In this document: positions 1 to 10,843 of the stretch, piece after piece | How the letters are laid out: every line of letters starts with the position of its first letter | How positions within the stretch are numbered: the first letter of the stretch is position 1 | Source: Acholoe squamosa | Taxonomy: Eukaryota; Annelida; Polychaeta; Phyllodocida; Polynoidae | DNA length: 64,000 nt | NCBI GenBank assembly: GCA_949317995.1 | Contig: OX439036.1 | Location: forward strand, 84,202,420 to 84,266,419 | Reading direction: 5' to 3' | The notes under the pieces: generated by a model | Told to the model about the DNA's origin: nothing | Database searches by the model: none | Seen by the model: the letters and a program-made list of their open reading frames with translations, nothing else | Program-made: the position numbers and the translations under genes

Positions 1-236
1 GGTGTTTCACAAGCCAAAGATAATAATGGTCATAGAATAGCCATTTCTATAACCATATTATGACCATTGTAAAGCTACAACCACTTCTATCTTGGTCAGG
101 TCATATTGAGAAATATATTAGAATATACTGGTGGCCTTTGTAGAAACACCTGCTAGTGTAAGCCTAAAACCAATCTTAAAACTGCTATCACATCTAGTTA
201 TAACCAGTTGTAAATATTGCCATCCTGTGAAACACC
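1..236. mobile_element. Small inverted-repeat element (MITE-like), possibly cut by the window edge
   Basis: The window opens with GGTGTTTCACA, and its exact reverse complement lies at 226-236, so the two ends form an 11-bp terminal inverted repeat around about 214 bp of AT-rich non-coding DNA. This layout is typical of a MITE. The true left end may lie outside the window, so no target duplication can be judged and the superfamily is unknown. Confidence 0.35.
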
Positions 237-246
237 ACACAGTGGA

Positions 247-613
247 AGTGTTTCAAAAGTAAATGGCGAGTGAAGGGACAGTCTAAGAATGACATACAAC
301 CAACATAAAGTAGCTGACTTATGTGGAAGGATAATGATACACATAAATCAATTAGTGGAATTCCACAAATCCTTTTAATGCATGATGTCAAGCATATATA
401 AAAATGAAATACCCTTTTATATACCCTTTTCTATCATGAAAATACAAGGTAAAGACATATTCTGAACAGGGTGATCGATCTTACAAGCTGGATGATTGGC
501 CTGTGAGTAACCTTATAACTGATCTTGATTACTGCCCTTATGTCTATTTGACAGCTGTTTCTAAAGGACCAGTCTTATGTTCCAATATGAGTAACAGCTT
601 GTTTTGAAACACT
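247..613. mobile_element. Second small inverted-repeat element next to the first
   Basis: AGTGTTTCAAAA at 247-258 is matched by its reverse complement at 602-613. The motif resembles the end of the neighbouring 1-236 element (GTGTTTCA), so the two may be related MITEs side by side, or one larger decayed element. There is no coding capacity inside. The inverted repeat is short and could be chance. Confidence 0.28.
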
Positions 614-2647
614 TGTAGTCATTCCCAAATGACTGATCTTAAATGGTCAGTCATATAGCCCAAAGATCAATCTTAATTTCAGTCTCCTTGTGAAAACAGC
701 TCTCTGGAACACGCTGGTGTGAAGGATGTATTTACCACTATGGTAGGCCTAATTATATTGGATTGATCCGGGGATTTACAACTCTGGCAGCCTAATACTG
801 TCCCTGAATGATGCACACTGTGCTATAAAATGTCTAATTGCGTTAATGCCACTCAGACTGATAGCCACAGGGGGATGGCAGAGGAGGTTATCAGACCTTT
901 GGAGTGCCCAATGCCAGACTCAATCAAATACCACTACAGATAGAGAGTGGTGGATGAGTGGTTAGTTTGGGCCGCCACACTAGGGGATACACCTCTCTCT
1001 TATCAACCCCCTCCCACTTTATGCACACAACTATCGGTGATAGACTCAAAATAATATTGCGTTTCCTCTAACATGCTGAGAGAAATAGGTCGGTCTGATG
1101 AGGATAAAAAAAATTCATTTTTAATCTATCAATGCAGGGACCAATACAAAGGTTAAAGATACACATTTATTGGGAAATCAAAAATAGTTAAGGGTATAGG
1201 CTGGCTACTAGAAACCTAAATTTTAGACCACTGGCAAGGAACTATGAAAACTACAGTTGGGCGATGGTAAATGGACACTCATTTCATAATGCTGTCAGAT
1301 TGTAGCATCTCTAAAAGCTTGTACCTGAAATGATGTAATGCATGGGACAATGATTGATATAGAAATGGGCTCTTTATCAGGCAATTTGTATAAAGTTATA
1401 TGTGTATAGAGGAAGGAAATGTAAACGCTCACCATAAGGATATGTACATGTACACAGTAATAGGAGAACATTTATGTAGAAAAAGAGAACCTATTGAACA
1501 TTTAGATCTAACCAAAGTTCACGAAAACTCCTCATTCCCTATATCTAGGGCTCTAGATACAACTGAAACAAAGGGATAGGCTATTGACCATAATGTACCT
1601 ATACTTCCAAGTCACACTGTAGACCCCCTTGCATGTCCCGGGGTCGAGTGGTCTGCGGGGGAGGAGGGCATGGATCCCTGCATGCACCTCCATGCAACCA
1701 CTAGGAGGCAGGATTAATGGCCTTGGAGTCCCCCAAGTACCATCATACCTCAATGGAGGTAGTTGACCCGTCCCAAATGGCTCATGAGCAGTATCGTGGC
1801 TGTGCTAAAGTGGTGCCATCTCCTTAATGTATTTGAGAGGTAGTCAATAGACATGTGCAGATCCACCTACACTTCGATCCACCCATGACATGTTGGCAGC
1901 AGGACAATTGGCACACAATTATATCCTGCAGTGCCTAAATGGTAAGCGGGGAGTGTCTCTATAGATAATAACATGTCATTGAACAGACACGTGGATAGTG
2001 GTAAAATCAATATAGTGATCTTCACACTAACGGCTTATGTTGCACAAACAGGAGTAAATGTTTCACAAGGACATATCACACGTTACACGTCAAAATCTGC
2101 ACAAAATATACAAAATATATCAGAAACCTATTTGAAGGTAGGACCTCTCGGTTACAGCTTTCTTATTCATATAATCTGATTCGTTTTATCACGTACATTC
2201 TCACAAATATATACCTAGTGCCAAAGCCTAATTCCCCATTATTGCACAGGTAGCATAAATTGTTTGTAGGCCTAAAGGGAATATTGTATATCGTATTGAC
2301 AATTTCCATTGATCAACAACGTACGAACAGTTATACTACCGGTAGTACAAGTAATTGTATATCATTACACAACTAAAGGCTCATATTGTATGTATAGGGT
2401 ATCCTTCAAGGCCAAATCCCACTATGTGAATAATTGGTCTGAAATGTTTGTGATTCAGCATATCAGCAACCTTGGACTCTTGCCAATTTCCTAAATCACA
2501 AGGAATCTGGCCCCACTTTTCCCTACTCCAAATCCCACTATAGATGATATTGGCAGGGAAAAGCCTGTGATTTTCATGACTATACAGATGAATTGCTAGT
2601 TTCATTCATAGGGATAGAGTATTTGATATTAAAATCACAGTGACACA
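614..2647. other. Gene-free spacer
   Basis: No exon, RNA gene or strong repeat was found. The open frames here are short, lack codon structure and have no recognisable motifs. One short string near 2397-2420 recurs in inverted form near 4120-4145, which suggests an old dispersed repeat. Confidence 0.4.
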
Positions 2648-3335
2648 ATGGTGTGTGACTATGACACCCACCGCTCCCCCCCCCCCTTTGCCTTGGTGCA
2701 CACACTAGATCCCGTCTTCCAAAATGTCTTACCACTCTTCCTGAGATTGACTCATGGCAGCTATATTAGAAATTCAAGATGACAATGAATTCTTATTCGC
2801 GGATATTCAGGATGCAAATGGGGGTGAGGAAGTTGCAGACTTCACAGAGATCATGGCTCGGTATGACAAAGACAATACATTATATAATCTGAGAAATGGT
2901 GTGTGACTATGACACCCACCCCTCTCCCCTCCAACTTCCCTTAGCTTGGTGCACATACTGATCCCATCGTCCAACATGTCTTACCACTCTTACTGAGATC
3001 AACTCATGGCAGCTATATTAGAAATTCAAGATGACAATGAATTCTTATTCGAGGATATTGAGGATGCAGAATTCTTTTTGAGTATGGGTAACGATGCAAA
3101 GCACCAGTCCGTTTATTTTTATATTAATCTGATTACAAAGAAAAAGTGTATTCAGCTTGATGAACATCCTTGCAATGAGCGCAATTCTCAGTTATTAAGG
3201 TGATATATAGATAGATAATAATTTATTGTGATGTGAGGATGGGGGTGAGGATGTTGCAGGCTTCACAGAGATCATGGCTCGGTATGACAAAGACAATACA
3301 TTAAATTACAAATACATTATGTAATCGGAGAAATG
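2648..3335 (+). repeat. Local direct duplication, two unequal copies
   Basis: Copy A (about 2648-2895) and copy B (about 2896-3335) share long, nearly identical stretches: the GGTGTGTGACTATGACACCC start, the block around 2757-2815 versus 3005-3066, and the block around 2820-2890 versus 3240-3330. Copy B carries about 170 bp more in the middle. A short frame beginning MAAILEIQDDNEFLF occurs in both copies. It may be a remnant of a transposon or gene fragment, but I do not recognise it. Confidence 0.6.
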
Positions 3336-5244
3336 AAATAAAAGCTGTACATATTCTCCATAGGGTTGGAATCACGGGGGTGGAGTTGTTCGAGAACTCA
3401 GAAAAAGTTGAGACTTCACCATTAATTTAGTGACAGAGCCGTGCATCTGCAGGACTAACATCCCTGCCAGTGCACCCAATCAGTATAAGGTCTCCCTATA
3501 AAGGTAGGATGACCAGATCCCTTGGTCAGCCTAGGTCAGAAGATGACCGAGTGGCCTACTTGTCACCAGTAAAAGGACGGTAAGCCTACATCTAGGATGA
3601 CCAACTCTTGTCTGCTCACATTCCTCCTTTCCTTCCCCCCTCCTCTCACCCTGCTCCCCTCCCCCCTCCCTTCCTCTCTCTCCACTCCTTCCTTCCTTTT
3701 TAACCATAGGTTTTGGGTGGACCTTTTGCGACAGAACCCCTTTGTTATCATTACGTATCATTCTCTAAAATACATTGTTTAAGGAGATAAACAACAAGGT
3801 GAGGGGGGTGAAATTCAGAATGCACGGAGCACAAAATTGTGCCTCCCCATTTATTCTTTGGTAGCTTGTATTTTTTTTTAGCTAAAAAGGGATAAATTTG
3901 TTTGTCTCAAAATTTACACTGCAAGCATCCCCCCGCCCTGTCCACATCTACCCTAGGTTGTTGGGCCCAGGTATGAGCGTGGCACACCCCTCCCCCCCTC
4001 CCATCTATACACTGTATGGCTGTACTGATCTGATATCTATGAATAAACTGTGCAAAACAAACATAGCTCGCATAAATCACAAGCAGAAACTTCTTATAAC
4101 TGTAGTCTGTGGAACGTTGTGGGATTTGGCCTTCAAGGACCTTGTATGTCCATATTGGAGTATGTAGACAGTACAGGACGAAATCACACTGTTGTTTTTC
4201 TTGTAAACCATTTTAGATATTATACCTCGATTTATGTTTAAAACTCTGTCACGTAATTTTCTGCCCTACAATTAAAGCAATGTCCTAGATCATCGCCATG
4301 TGAGATTCAAACTTGTGTGGAACGTGCATGGATTCTTCTTAACCTAAGACACACCTATTGTGATTCGCCTGCAGTATATTCTGAAGAAGATATCAAAAAC
4401 TTTTGATATTATAGCTCTTTATAAGACGATTTGCTATATTACCGCTCTAATATTGGCTAAGGAGCCACCAATCCCTAAATGCCAAGGATCTTCAGGAGAT
4501 TTCCGAGTAGTGGGACTTGACCTCATGTTTCGTACACGTCCACATAGTCCACATAGTGGAATTACCTTTACATGACTTCTGTAGGTGTGCACAGATTACC
4601 CTCCACAGCTTACAAAGTAATTCCATCGGTAATGGCACATCTATGTGGGTGCATGACCTTATCACATACCTTACCCCATCCCCCAACCCAGGGGGTGAGT
4701 GATAACCGGCTTTAATCTGATCACCAACTGAGTGATAATATGCTGCCATATTGATAGCGACTGCACGTATACGCCTGGAACTGTCTTTTTTGTGTGGTTT
4801 AAATAACTTTAAAGGTTCTATGATAAATGTTGAGCTCTTTTGATGAATCACTATGTTAGTTATTGTAAGGTACTGACCACTCTCATGTATTTATATAAGA
4901 TTACCCCAAATTTACACATGTTTACTGGGTGAATTGTCTCGTGTTATTTACAATAAGCCTGTCACACAGTTCTACTAGGCGATCTATTTGTAGACAAGGT
5001 ACCCCCACACATACACTTAGGGGGATCAAACAACACGTCCCAGGCTACCCTTTCCCCTTAGCTGACCATAGCCACATGGTCCCAGGCACCCTATGGCTCC
5101 TCTTACTAGCGCCGTGGCCTAGACACAGTGTTGGGTTTTAGCTGAATCAACCCTTTAGAAGTCAGGCATGACCCCACACTGGGACTGTTTGATCCCCACT
5201 CAATGGCCAATCACCCATGAATAGAACTGCGCACAACCCTTATT
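3336..5244. other. Gene-free spacer with a polypyrimidine run
   Basis: No supported gene. The + strand from about 3620 to 3700 is almost pure C/T, a polypurine-polypyrimidine tract. The frames that read through it on either strand are low-complexity artefacts. Confidence 0.4.
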
Positions 5245-5280
5245 ACACTTTACCAGCGCCTTCGGCGCTGGGATAGTGTA
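5245..5280. repeat. Short hairpin
   Basis: CCAGCGCC, TTC, GGCGCTGG forms a perfect 8-bp stem with a 3-nt loop. The flanks extend it to about 16 bp with two mismatches (ACACTTTA against TAGTGT). Such a compact GC stem in AT-rich DNA is often the end or tip of a small foldback transposon. No function is visible. Confidence 0.5.
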
Positions 5281-5599
5281 AACAGCCCACATAGTGTAAA
5301 CGACCCTCAAATACAGGACTTCATCTTGGAATCAAATTACTTCTCCCCCCAACTTTAAATCAATCTCTCTCTCTCAATCTTTCAGACATGGGATCATTTG
5401 AAACTCAACATCTAATTAGACACAGGTCAAAAATTTGTGACATATGCCCCCCCCACCATACTTGAAAGTCAACATGCCAAACCCAAAGTGACGTAGAATA
5501 GCCTATAATAATGGGGGAGAGGAAAACTAAGCTTACATCTGACTTATAAGGGACTCCCTCTACCCAGCCTCCTATACTGGTACACTCTGCATCCCTGTG

Positions 5600-6785
5600 T
5601 TTCACTCCTACACCTTCTATACACCCTGTGTCTCACTCTAACACACTAACCCCACCTGTATCTCACTTTTACGCCTTCTGCAGACCCTGCATCTCTCTCA
5701 GACACCCACATCTCACTTTTACGCTTTCCGCGGACCGTGCGTCTCACTTGGACACCCCCCCAAACCCGCGTCTCACTTTATGCCTTCCGCAGACCCTGCG
5801 TCTCACTCCGACACCCTCCCTCCAACTCTGCATCTCAATTTTACGCCTTCCGCAGGCCCTGCATCGCACTCTGACACCCTCCCCCACCCCGCGTCTCACG
5901 TTTATGCCTTCGGCAGACCCTGCGTCTCACTCCGCCACCCTCCCCCCAGCCCGCGTCTCAGGTTTACACCTTCCGCAGACCCTGCGTCTCATTCTAACAC
6001 CCTCCCCCCACCCCGCCACTCACTTTAATGCCTTCCGCTGACCCTGTGTCTCACTCCGCCACCCTCCCCCCACCCCGCGTCTCATGATTACGCCTTCCGC
6101 AGTCCCTACGCCTCACTCCGCCACCCTCCCCCCATCCCGCGTCTCAGGTTTACGCCTTCCGCAGACCCTGCGTCTCATTCTGACACCCTCCCCCCACCCT
6201 GCCACTCACTTTAATGCCTTCCGCTGACCCTGCGTCTCACTACGACACCCTCCCCCCACCCAGCGTCTCACTTTTATGACTTCCGCTGACCCTGTGTCTC
6301 ACTCCGATACCCCCCCACCCTGCATCTTACTTTAACGTCTTCCACAGATCCTGCATCTCACTCCGACACCCTCCCCCACCCCGCGTCTCACTTTTACGCC
6401 TTCCGCAGACCCTACGCCTTACTCCAACACCCTCCCCCCACCCGAGTCTTACATTTACACCTTCGGCAGACCCTGCGTCTCACTCCGACACCCTCCCTGC
6501 GTCTCACTTAAATGCCTTCCGCTGACCCTGCGTCTCACTATGACACCCTAGGCTCCACCACCCAGCGTCTCACTTTTATGACTTCCGCTGACCCTGCGTC
6601 TCACTCCGATACCCTGCGTCCACTCCGATACCCCCCCATCCCGTATCTTACTTTTACGCCTTCCGCAGACCCTGCGTCTCACTCCGACACCCTCCCCCAC
6701 CCTGCGTCTCACTTTTATGCCTTCTGCAGACCCTGCGTCTCACTCCGACACCCCCCCACCCCATGTCTCACTTTAATGCCTTTCT
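5600..6785 (+). repeat. C-rich minisatellite, about 62-bp unit, roughly 19 copies
   Basis: A degenerate unit of about 61-62 bp repeats across the interval. Each unit holds GCCTTCCGCAGACCCTGCGT, then a CACTCCGACACCCTCC block, then a short C-run and GTCTCACTTTTA. Copies differ by point changes and small C-run length changes. Because the unit is not a multiple of three, frames that read through (repeating PSADPASHSDTLPP) are by-products, not genes. The array ends in a T-run near 6785. Confidence 0.85.
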
Positions 6786-7082
6786 CTTTTTTTTTTTTTA
6801 AATGAGAAATAAATTTTGGCTTGATATTCTAACTTGGAGATTTGACCCCCACCTCCCAAGCGTGCATAAAACGTGAGGATTTTTATGGGTTGACCAAAGT
6901 GGGGGGGCAGACACCCTTGGCAATGCGCACAACGGGAAATTTTACTGACACACCGATGCAGCCTGAATTCACGACGGGGGGTATCCTCGCTTGTTCCCGT
7001 GACAGGCTGCTCTTGCTTTACCGATGAGTAGGTCCCATCGGTGGGCGTCAGAAGGGACTTACATCACCGATCGATGTTGACT

Positions 7083-7374
7083 TTAGGGAGTGGTCATCAT
7101 TTATCAACAGGGGGTGGTGTTTTTTTTACGCCCCCCCACGACGGGCGTCAAAATTTTTTGCGCCCCCCGTGCCTCCGGCGAGTTTTCGCGCCCCTCTTTG
7201 ATCTATAGTAGTGCGCGGGCTTTTTTGCTAAAAAGAGGGTGAATCTTTTTAGCCCCCCCCTTCGGAAAGGGTCAAAATTTTTTTAGCCCCCTCCCCTCGG
7301 AAGGGGTCTGAAAATTTTACGCCCCCCCTCAAACCCCCCACCCCCCCTGTTGATAAATAATGACCACTCCCTTA
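7083..7374. mobile_element. PIF/Harbinger-like MITE, copy 1
   Basis: The element runs from GGGAGTGGTCAT at 7086 to its inverted match ATGACCACTCCC ending at 7371. The inverted repeat continues inward for about 30 bp (TTTATCAACAGGGGG). It is flanked on both sides by TTA (7083-7085 and 7372-7374), a 3-bp target duplication typical of PIF/Harbinger transposons. The interior is a series of G/C runs and T runs with no coding capacity. A related copy lies at 27.25 kb and shares the internal string CTATAGTAGTGCG. Superfamily assignment is inferred from the TTA duplication and the GGG ends. Confidence 0.75.
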
Positions 7375-7507
7375 TATAGATCTAGTGTGTGAGTGGCATC
7401 TCTAATCATCACTGACACTGTCAGCTACACTGTTCATATTTGTCAATGTTGGCTGGTTCCGCTGCCCTACCTAACGGATAAGGGCAGGTAGCTACCAGCG
7501 GACCTTG

Positions 7508-7556
7508 TGACGTCACGAGCTCTCCTAGAGCTCGTGACGTCAGCTCGTGACGTCAC
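7508..7556. repeat. Palindrome carrying three perfect CRE octamers
   Basis: A perfect 16-bp inverted repeat (7508-7523 and 7527-7542, loop CCT) is followed at once by a third half-copy to 7556. TGACGTCA, the full CREB/ATF consensus palindrome, occurs at 7508-7515, 7535-7542 and 7548-7555. This is either a short foldback unit or a real cluster of binding sites. No gene start is visible nearby, so a regulatory role is only a possibility. Confidence 0.6.
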
Positions 7557-7594
7557 AGAATATCATTATCATAAATTATAATTTGCATATCACT

Positions 7595-7683
7595 CTCCAA
7601 GCATTGGCAAAGTACAAAGCCTTGGTATAGGAGAGTGCATCACTCTCCTATACCAAGTCTTTGTACTTTGCCAATGCTTGGAG
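7595..7683. repeat. Near-perfect long hairpin, 43-bp arms
   Basis: The left arm 7595-7637 and right arm 7641-7683 are reverse complements with a single mismatch and a 3-nt loop (CAT). Transcribed from either strand it would fold into an unbroken 43-bp stem. The high identity points to a recent origin, for example a young foldback insertion or an inverted duplication. The stem is too perfect and the loop too short for a typical animal microRNA precursor. Confidence 0.85.
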
Positions 7684-7921
7684 CTGACCTATATTGCTAA
7701 CCACCTGCGGGCTTATCGCATCGATCCCGCAGCGGGACCAGCGAATTGTCAATGCTGTAAACTGTAGGAAAGGCTGAAAAAAAAAACGTCAATAAAAACG
7801 CAAGACTGATAGAAACTTTTAGGTCTATGTAGCTATGTGGCATTGCACCAAAAGAGGCTAAAAAAAATCAACAAACTCGGCTGAAAACGTAAACTGATAG
7901 CTGTGAGAAACTGCTACTTTG

Positions 7922-8019
7922 GATGGCGTGAGACTGAACAAAAGTGTCCCCAGGTTGAACAATTTAGTATGGCATGAGACTGAACAAAAATCAGTGTCCC
8001 CAGGTTGAACAATTTTATT
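7922..8019 (+). repeat. Two-copy tandem repeat of about 49 bp
   Basis: The unit GGCGTGAGACTGAACAAAA, then GTGTCCCCAGGTTGAACAAT, occurs twice in a row, starting near 7925 and 7971, with a small insertion in the second copy. It lies in the mobile-element patchwork and has no coding role. Confidence 0.7.
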
Positions 8020-8221
8020 GCCACCTTACGTCTAAAACATTGCGTTAACACTTGCACGATGTTGCAGTTTGGGCTGGATGCCTTTCGCTGGTCCTAATAG
8101 CTAATAGGCGTTTATCTAACAACACTACAGAGCTAACCACGGTAACAATATAACACCGGAAGCCCACAGCTCCAACGCGCCGTTTTGGTTAAGTTGTGGA
8201 ATTACATGACTTCTGTGATTT

Positions 8222-8484
8222 TGAGTGCTTTTCCTGGATATTCCCATGCACATACCTGTCGATATTGCATGGCATGATGCATGCATCATGACTTTTGTAA
8301 GGTGTGCGGTTATCCAAGGATAACAGGCACCCGGTGCTGTTATCCATGGATAACATGCACACCTTACATGTCATATGTTACATGTTAAAACCTACAAAAT
8401 TTTCATTGCCAGGGTAGGGGTCGAACCTGCAGTCTCCTGATCCCAAATCCAACTCCCTATGCATTGCGCCACAGGGACTGACGA
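8222..8484 (-). mobile_element. tRNA-headed SINE, minus-strand copy
   Basis: Read on the minus strand, the right end starts with a tRNA-like head of about 75 nt. It contains an A-box-like TGGCGCAATGC and a B-box GGTTCGACCCC, which form the internal RNA polymerase III promoter. The body includes a GGTTTTAACATGTAACATAT string and short palindromes of the GTTATCC-GGATAAC type. A homologous copy of nearly equal length lies at 9849-10112 on the other strand. The head has lost canonical tRNA pairing, so it is not called as a functional tRNA. Confidence 0.7.
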
Positions 8485-8639
8485 GAAATGCTTGGTTAGA
8501 ACCAGGTCTTGATATGATACAAAGCCCGGGGAGGTCACTCACATATAACTAGTATACATTCAAAGTGTGAAAATATCCTGCAGTCTGGGTTGTGACCCCC
8601 CCAGCTTTGTCGCTGCTGCTACCATAACCGCAACGATTG

Positions 8640-8760
8640 CGGGACGCGTTCAAACCAAACCAAGCCAGTAGCAACCCCAGCAACTCTCACATGCGCAAGG
8701 TTAGAATAGCATTATAATTATAGAGGACTGCTGGACGCGTTCAAACCAAACCAAGCTGGG
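8640..8760 (+). repeat. Direct repeat of a 24-bp string
   Basis: GGACGCGTTCAAACCAAACC is found near 8642 and again near 8733, each preceded by similar sequence. Just after the second copy (8773-8810) is another tRNA-like A-box (GGTCTAGTGGGTAGCGC), so this may be the degraded head of a different tRNA-derived SINE. Confidence 0.5.
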
Positions 8761-8840
8761 CGCCAAGGTGTGTGAACCGATGGTCTAGTGGGTAGCGCAT
8801 TACGCTCAGCTTCTACAGGTAGTTGGGACATTTTTTTTCG

Positions 8841-9236
8841 CTGTGTGTACACACACTATGGCAGGCTTCGCGTCCCGGGGAGGGGGAATGATTTTTGTTT
8901 TCAACTTGAATTTACTGATATTCTATTGATTATCTATTGATATTGTGTAATAAAATAAGTAGTTAATGGATAATTCATGGCTTGTGTGTGTTAGTGAACA
9001 AGTAACCAATGGATAACTCATGACGAGTGTGTGTTAGTGAAGGATAATGACACGAGGCCATAGGCCGAGTGTTATTAGCCTTTGCTAACACACACGAGTC
9101 ATGAGTTGTCCATTGACTACTTATTTTATACCATGAAACCAATAAATAATCAATAGAATACCAATAAATTCAATTTTAAAACAAAAATTATTCCCCCTCC
9201 CCGGGACTCGAAGCCAGCCATAGTGTGTGTACACAG
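8841..9236. mobile_element. Fold-back element with arms of about 170-215 bp
   Basis: The left arm (about 8841-9058) and right arm (about 9064-9236) are imperfect reverse complements around a centre at GGCCATAGGCC. Matching landmarks are GTGTACACACACTATGGC, TCCCGGGGAGGGGGAAT, ATTCTATTGATTAT and AAATAAGTAGT. The left arm has an extra internal duplication of about 45 bp. No open frame is visible. A partial third copy of the inner arm lies at about 10140-10215, next to its own 16-bp hairpin. Confidence 0.7.
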
Positions 9237-9812
9237 GTACATACACCTCGTCGCCCGGCAGCGGACAGCGACAGTGGCCGTCTCGGCTGCTTGGCAGTGG
9301 CACATGGCGAAAAATAGTGTACATACACCTCCTCTCCCAGCAGCGGACAGCGGCAGCGCACACGGCCAAAAAAGACGCGTCTAGCTGTTATGTTAGTGTA
9401 CAATCGATACATACACCTCGTCGCCCGGCAGCGGACAGCTAAAGCTTTGAATGCGTCTCGCGGTTATGTTTGTGTAGAATACACCTCCTCGCCCGGCAGC
9501 GGACAGCGACAGCGCACACAGCGAAAAAAGACGCATCCGGGCCGGGATTCGATCCGCGGACCTCTCACGGCTGAGCGCAATGTGCTAACCGCTAGACCAC
9601 CACGTCTCCTCCGTCTGCGCCCGGCAGCGGACAGTGACAGCGCACATGGTGACAAAAGATGCTTGTCGCGGTTATGTTTGTGTATAATACACCTCGTCGC
9701 CCGGCAGCGGACAGCGACAGCGCACACGGCGAAAAAAAGAAGCTTCTTGTGGTTATGTTTGTGTATAATACACCTCGTCGCCCGGCAGCGGACAGCGACA
9801 GCGCACACGGCT
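9237..9812 (+). repeat. GC-rich minisatellite, about seven units
   Basis: The core TCGCCCGGCAGCGGACAGCG is followed by ACAGCGCACACGGCGAAAAA and a linker ending GTTATGTTTGTGTA. It recurs about seven times with variable unit length (about 70-140 bp). One unit carries a tRNA-like insert near 9540-9605: on the minus strand it reads GGTGGTCTAGCGGTTAGCAC and later ATCGAATCCCGG. Frames reading through on both strands are repeat artefacts. Confidence 0.75.
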
Positions 9813-9848
9813 TAGTATCATATCCAGACGTGGTTCGAACCGAGGATT

Positions 9849-10112
9849 TCTCGTCAGTCTCTGTGGCGCACTGCATAGGGAGTTGGACTAGGGACCTGAG
9901 ATTGCAGGTTCGACCCCTACCATGGCAAAGAAATAGTCTGTTGGTTTTAACATGTAACATATGACATGGGAGGACATGAGAGGCGTGCGGTTATCCTGGA
10001 TAACCGCACGCCTTCCATGGATAACTGCACGCCTTCCAAAATTGATGTTACAGCCTATAGGGTGTGCAATATCGACAGATATGTGGATGGGAATAGCCAC
10101 CAAAAAGCACTG
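9849..10112 (+). mobile_element. tRNA-headed SINE, plus-strand copy
   Basis: It begins with a tRNA-like head (A-box-like TGGCGCACTGC, B-box GGTTCGACCCC) and shares the whole body of the 8222-8484 copy in opposite orientation: TTTTAACATGTAACATATGAC, the GTTATCC/GGATAAC palindromes, and AATATCGACAG near the end. Similar length and end points in both copies support a real family. It would be transcribed by RNA polymerase III and mobilised by a partner LINE, which is not present in this window. Confidence 0.72.
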
Positions 10113-10149
10113 TGTAACCCAATAATCGTGGTATAACAAAGGATAATTA

Positions 10150-10215
10150 CACTCGTGCTGCGCCCTCGTGTAATTATCCTTTGCTAACACACACAAGTCA
10201 TGACTTATCCATTAA
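10150..10215. repeat. Hairpin plus partial fold-back arm
   Basis: AAAGGATAATTACAC and its reverse complement GTGTAATTATCCTTT form a stem of about 16 bp around a GC-rich loop. The sequence that follows (GCTAACACACACAAGTCATGA) matches the inner right arm of the 8841-9236 fold-back element. This is a third, truncated member of that family. Confidence 0.6.
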
Positions 10216-10843
10216 TTACTTGTTCCATAAGATCACTCTTTGCATATAGCCCTATGTCTACAAAGTCACAGATCAATTTTTGATGTATAGGCCTTTGCAA
10301 GCTTGAATGACAAAAATATATATCTGTGTGACAAATTCTTCTTTCATAAGGTCAAGAGGTGCTAGATATAGTGATCCTCCTACAGAGATACGAGGAAGGT
10401 AGGATAGACAGGAGGGTATCTCAAAAAGATTTGGAATTGATCCTGTCGGAGGTGATAATTCCAAAATTGAACTCACTGACCTTCTGGAGTGGATTCCCTC
10501 TTGTATTGTAAAGAGGGAGTCAATTATAGGAGTGGTATAGGAGGGGTCCAGTCTCTTATTTTGCAACTCAACCTATTTCCGTGCAGTTCACTTGTAGCAG
10601 AAGTCAAGCAGGGAAGTCTGTTCTTAGGGTGAGAAATTTAGGAGAACTGCAGGATCAAATAGTTACGGTGAGAACTGGTTTCCCAATCTTTTTGAGATAC
10701 CCTCCAGACCATACTAGATATCTGTCATCAATGACCAATGAATGGTTCTTAAAATCACATGTCAATGGATATTAATCACAGATAGAACCTTAAAGTATTG
10801 TGGATATCTGATTACGACCAAACACGTGTCACAGCGTGGGAAG

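Noticed and set aside
5628-6805. Long open frames with PSADPASHSDTLPP repeats
   Set aside because: They read through the 62-bp minisatellite. The unit is not a multiple of three and several frames and registers are open at once, as expected of low-complexity repeat DNA.
8400-8484. A tRNA gene on the minus strand
   Set aside because: A- and B-box strings are present but the cloverleaf pairing is poor and a second copy with the same non-tRNA body lies at 9849-10112, so it is a SINE head.
9537-9605. A tRNA gene on the minus strand inside the minisatellite
   Set aside because: The acceptor stem is mostly wobble-paired and the T-arm does not sit next to it; treated as a tRNA-derived insert.
10412-10705. 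Inverted repeat GGAGGGTATCTCAAAAAGATT near 10412 and 10681 as a MITE
   Set aside because: Only about 25 bp match, there are no defined ends or target duplication, and the flanks do not pair; too weak to call an element.
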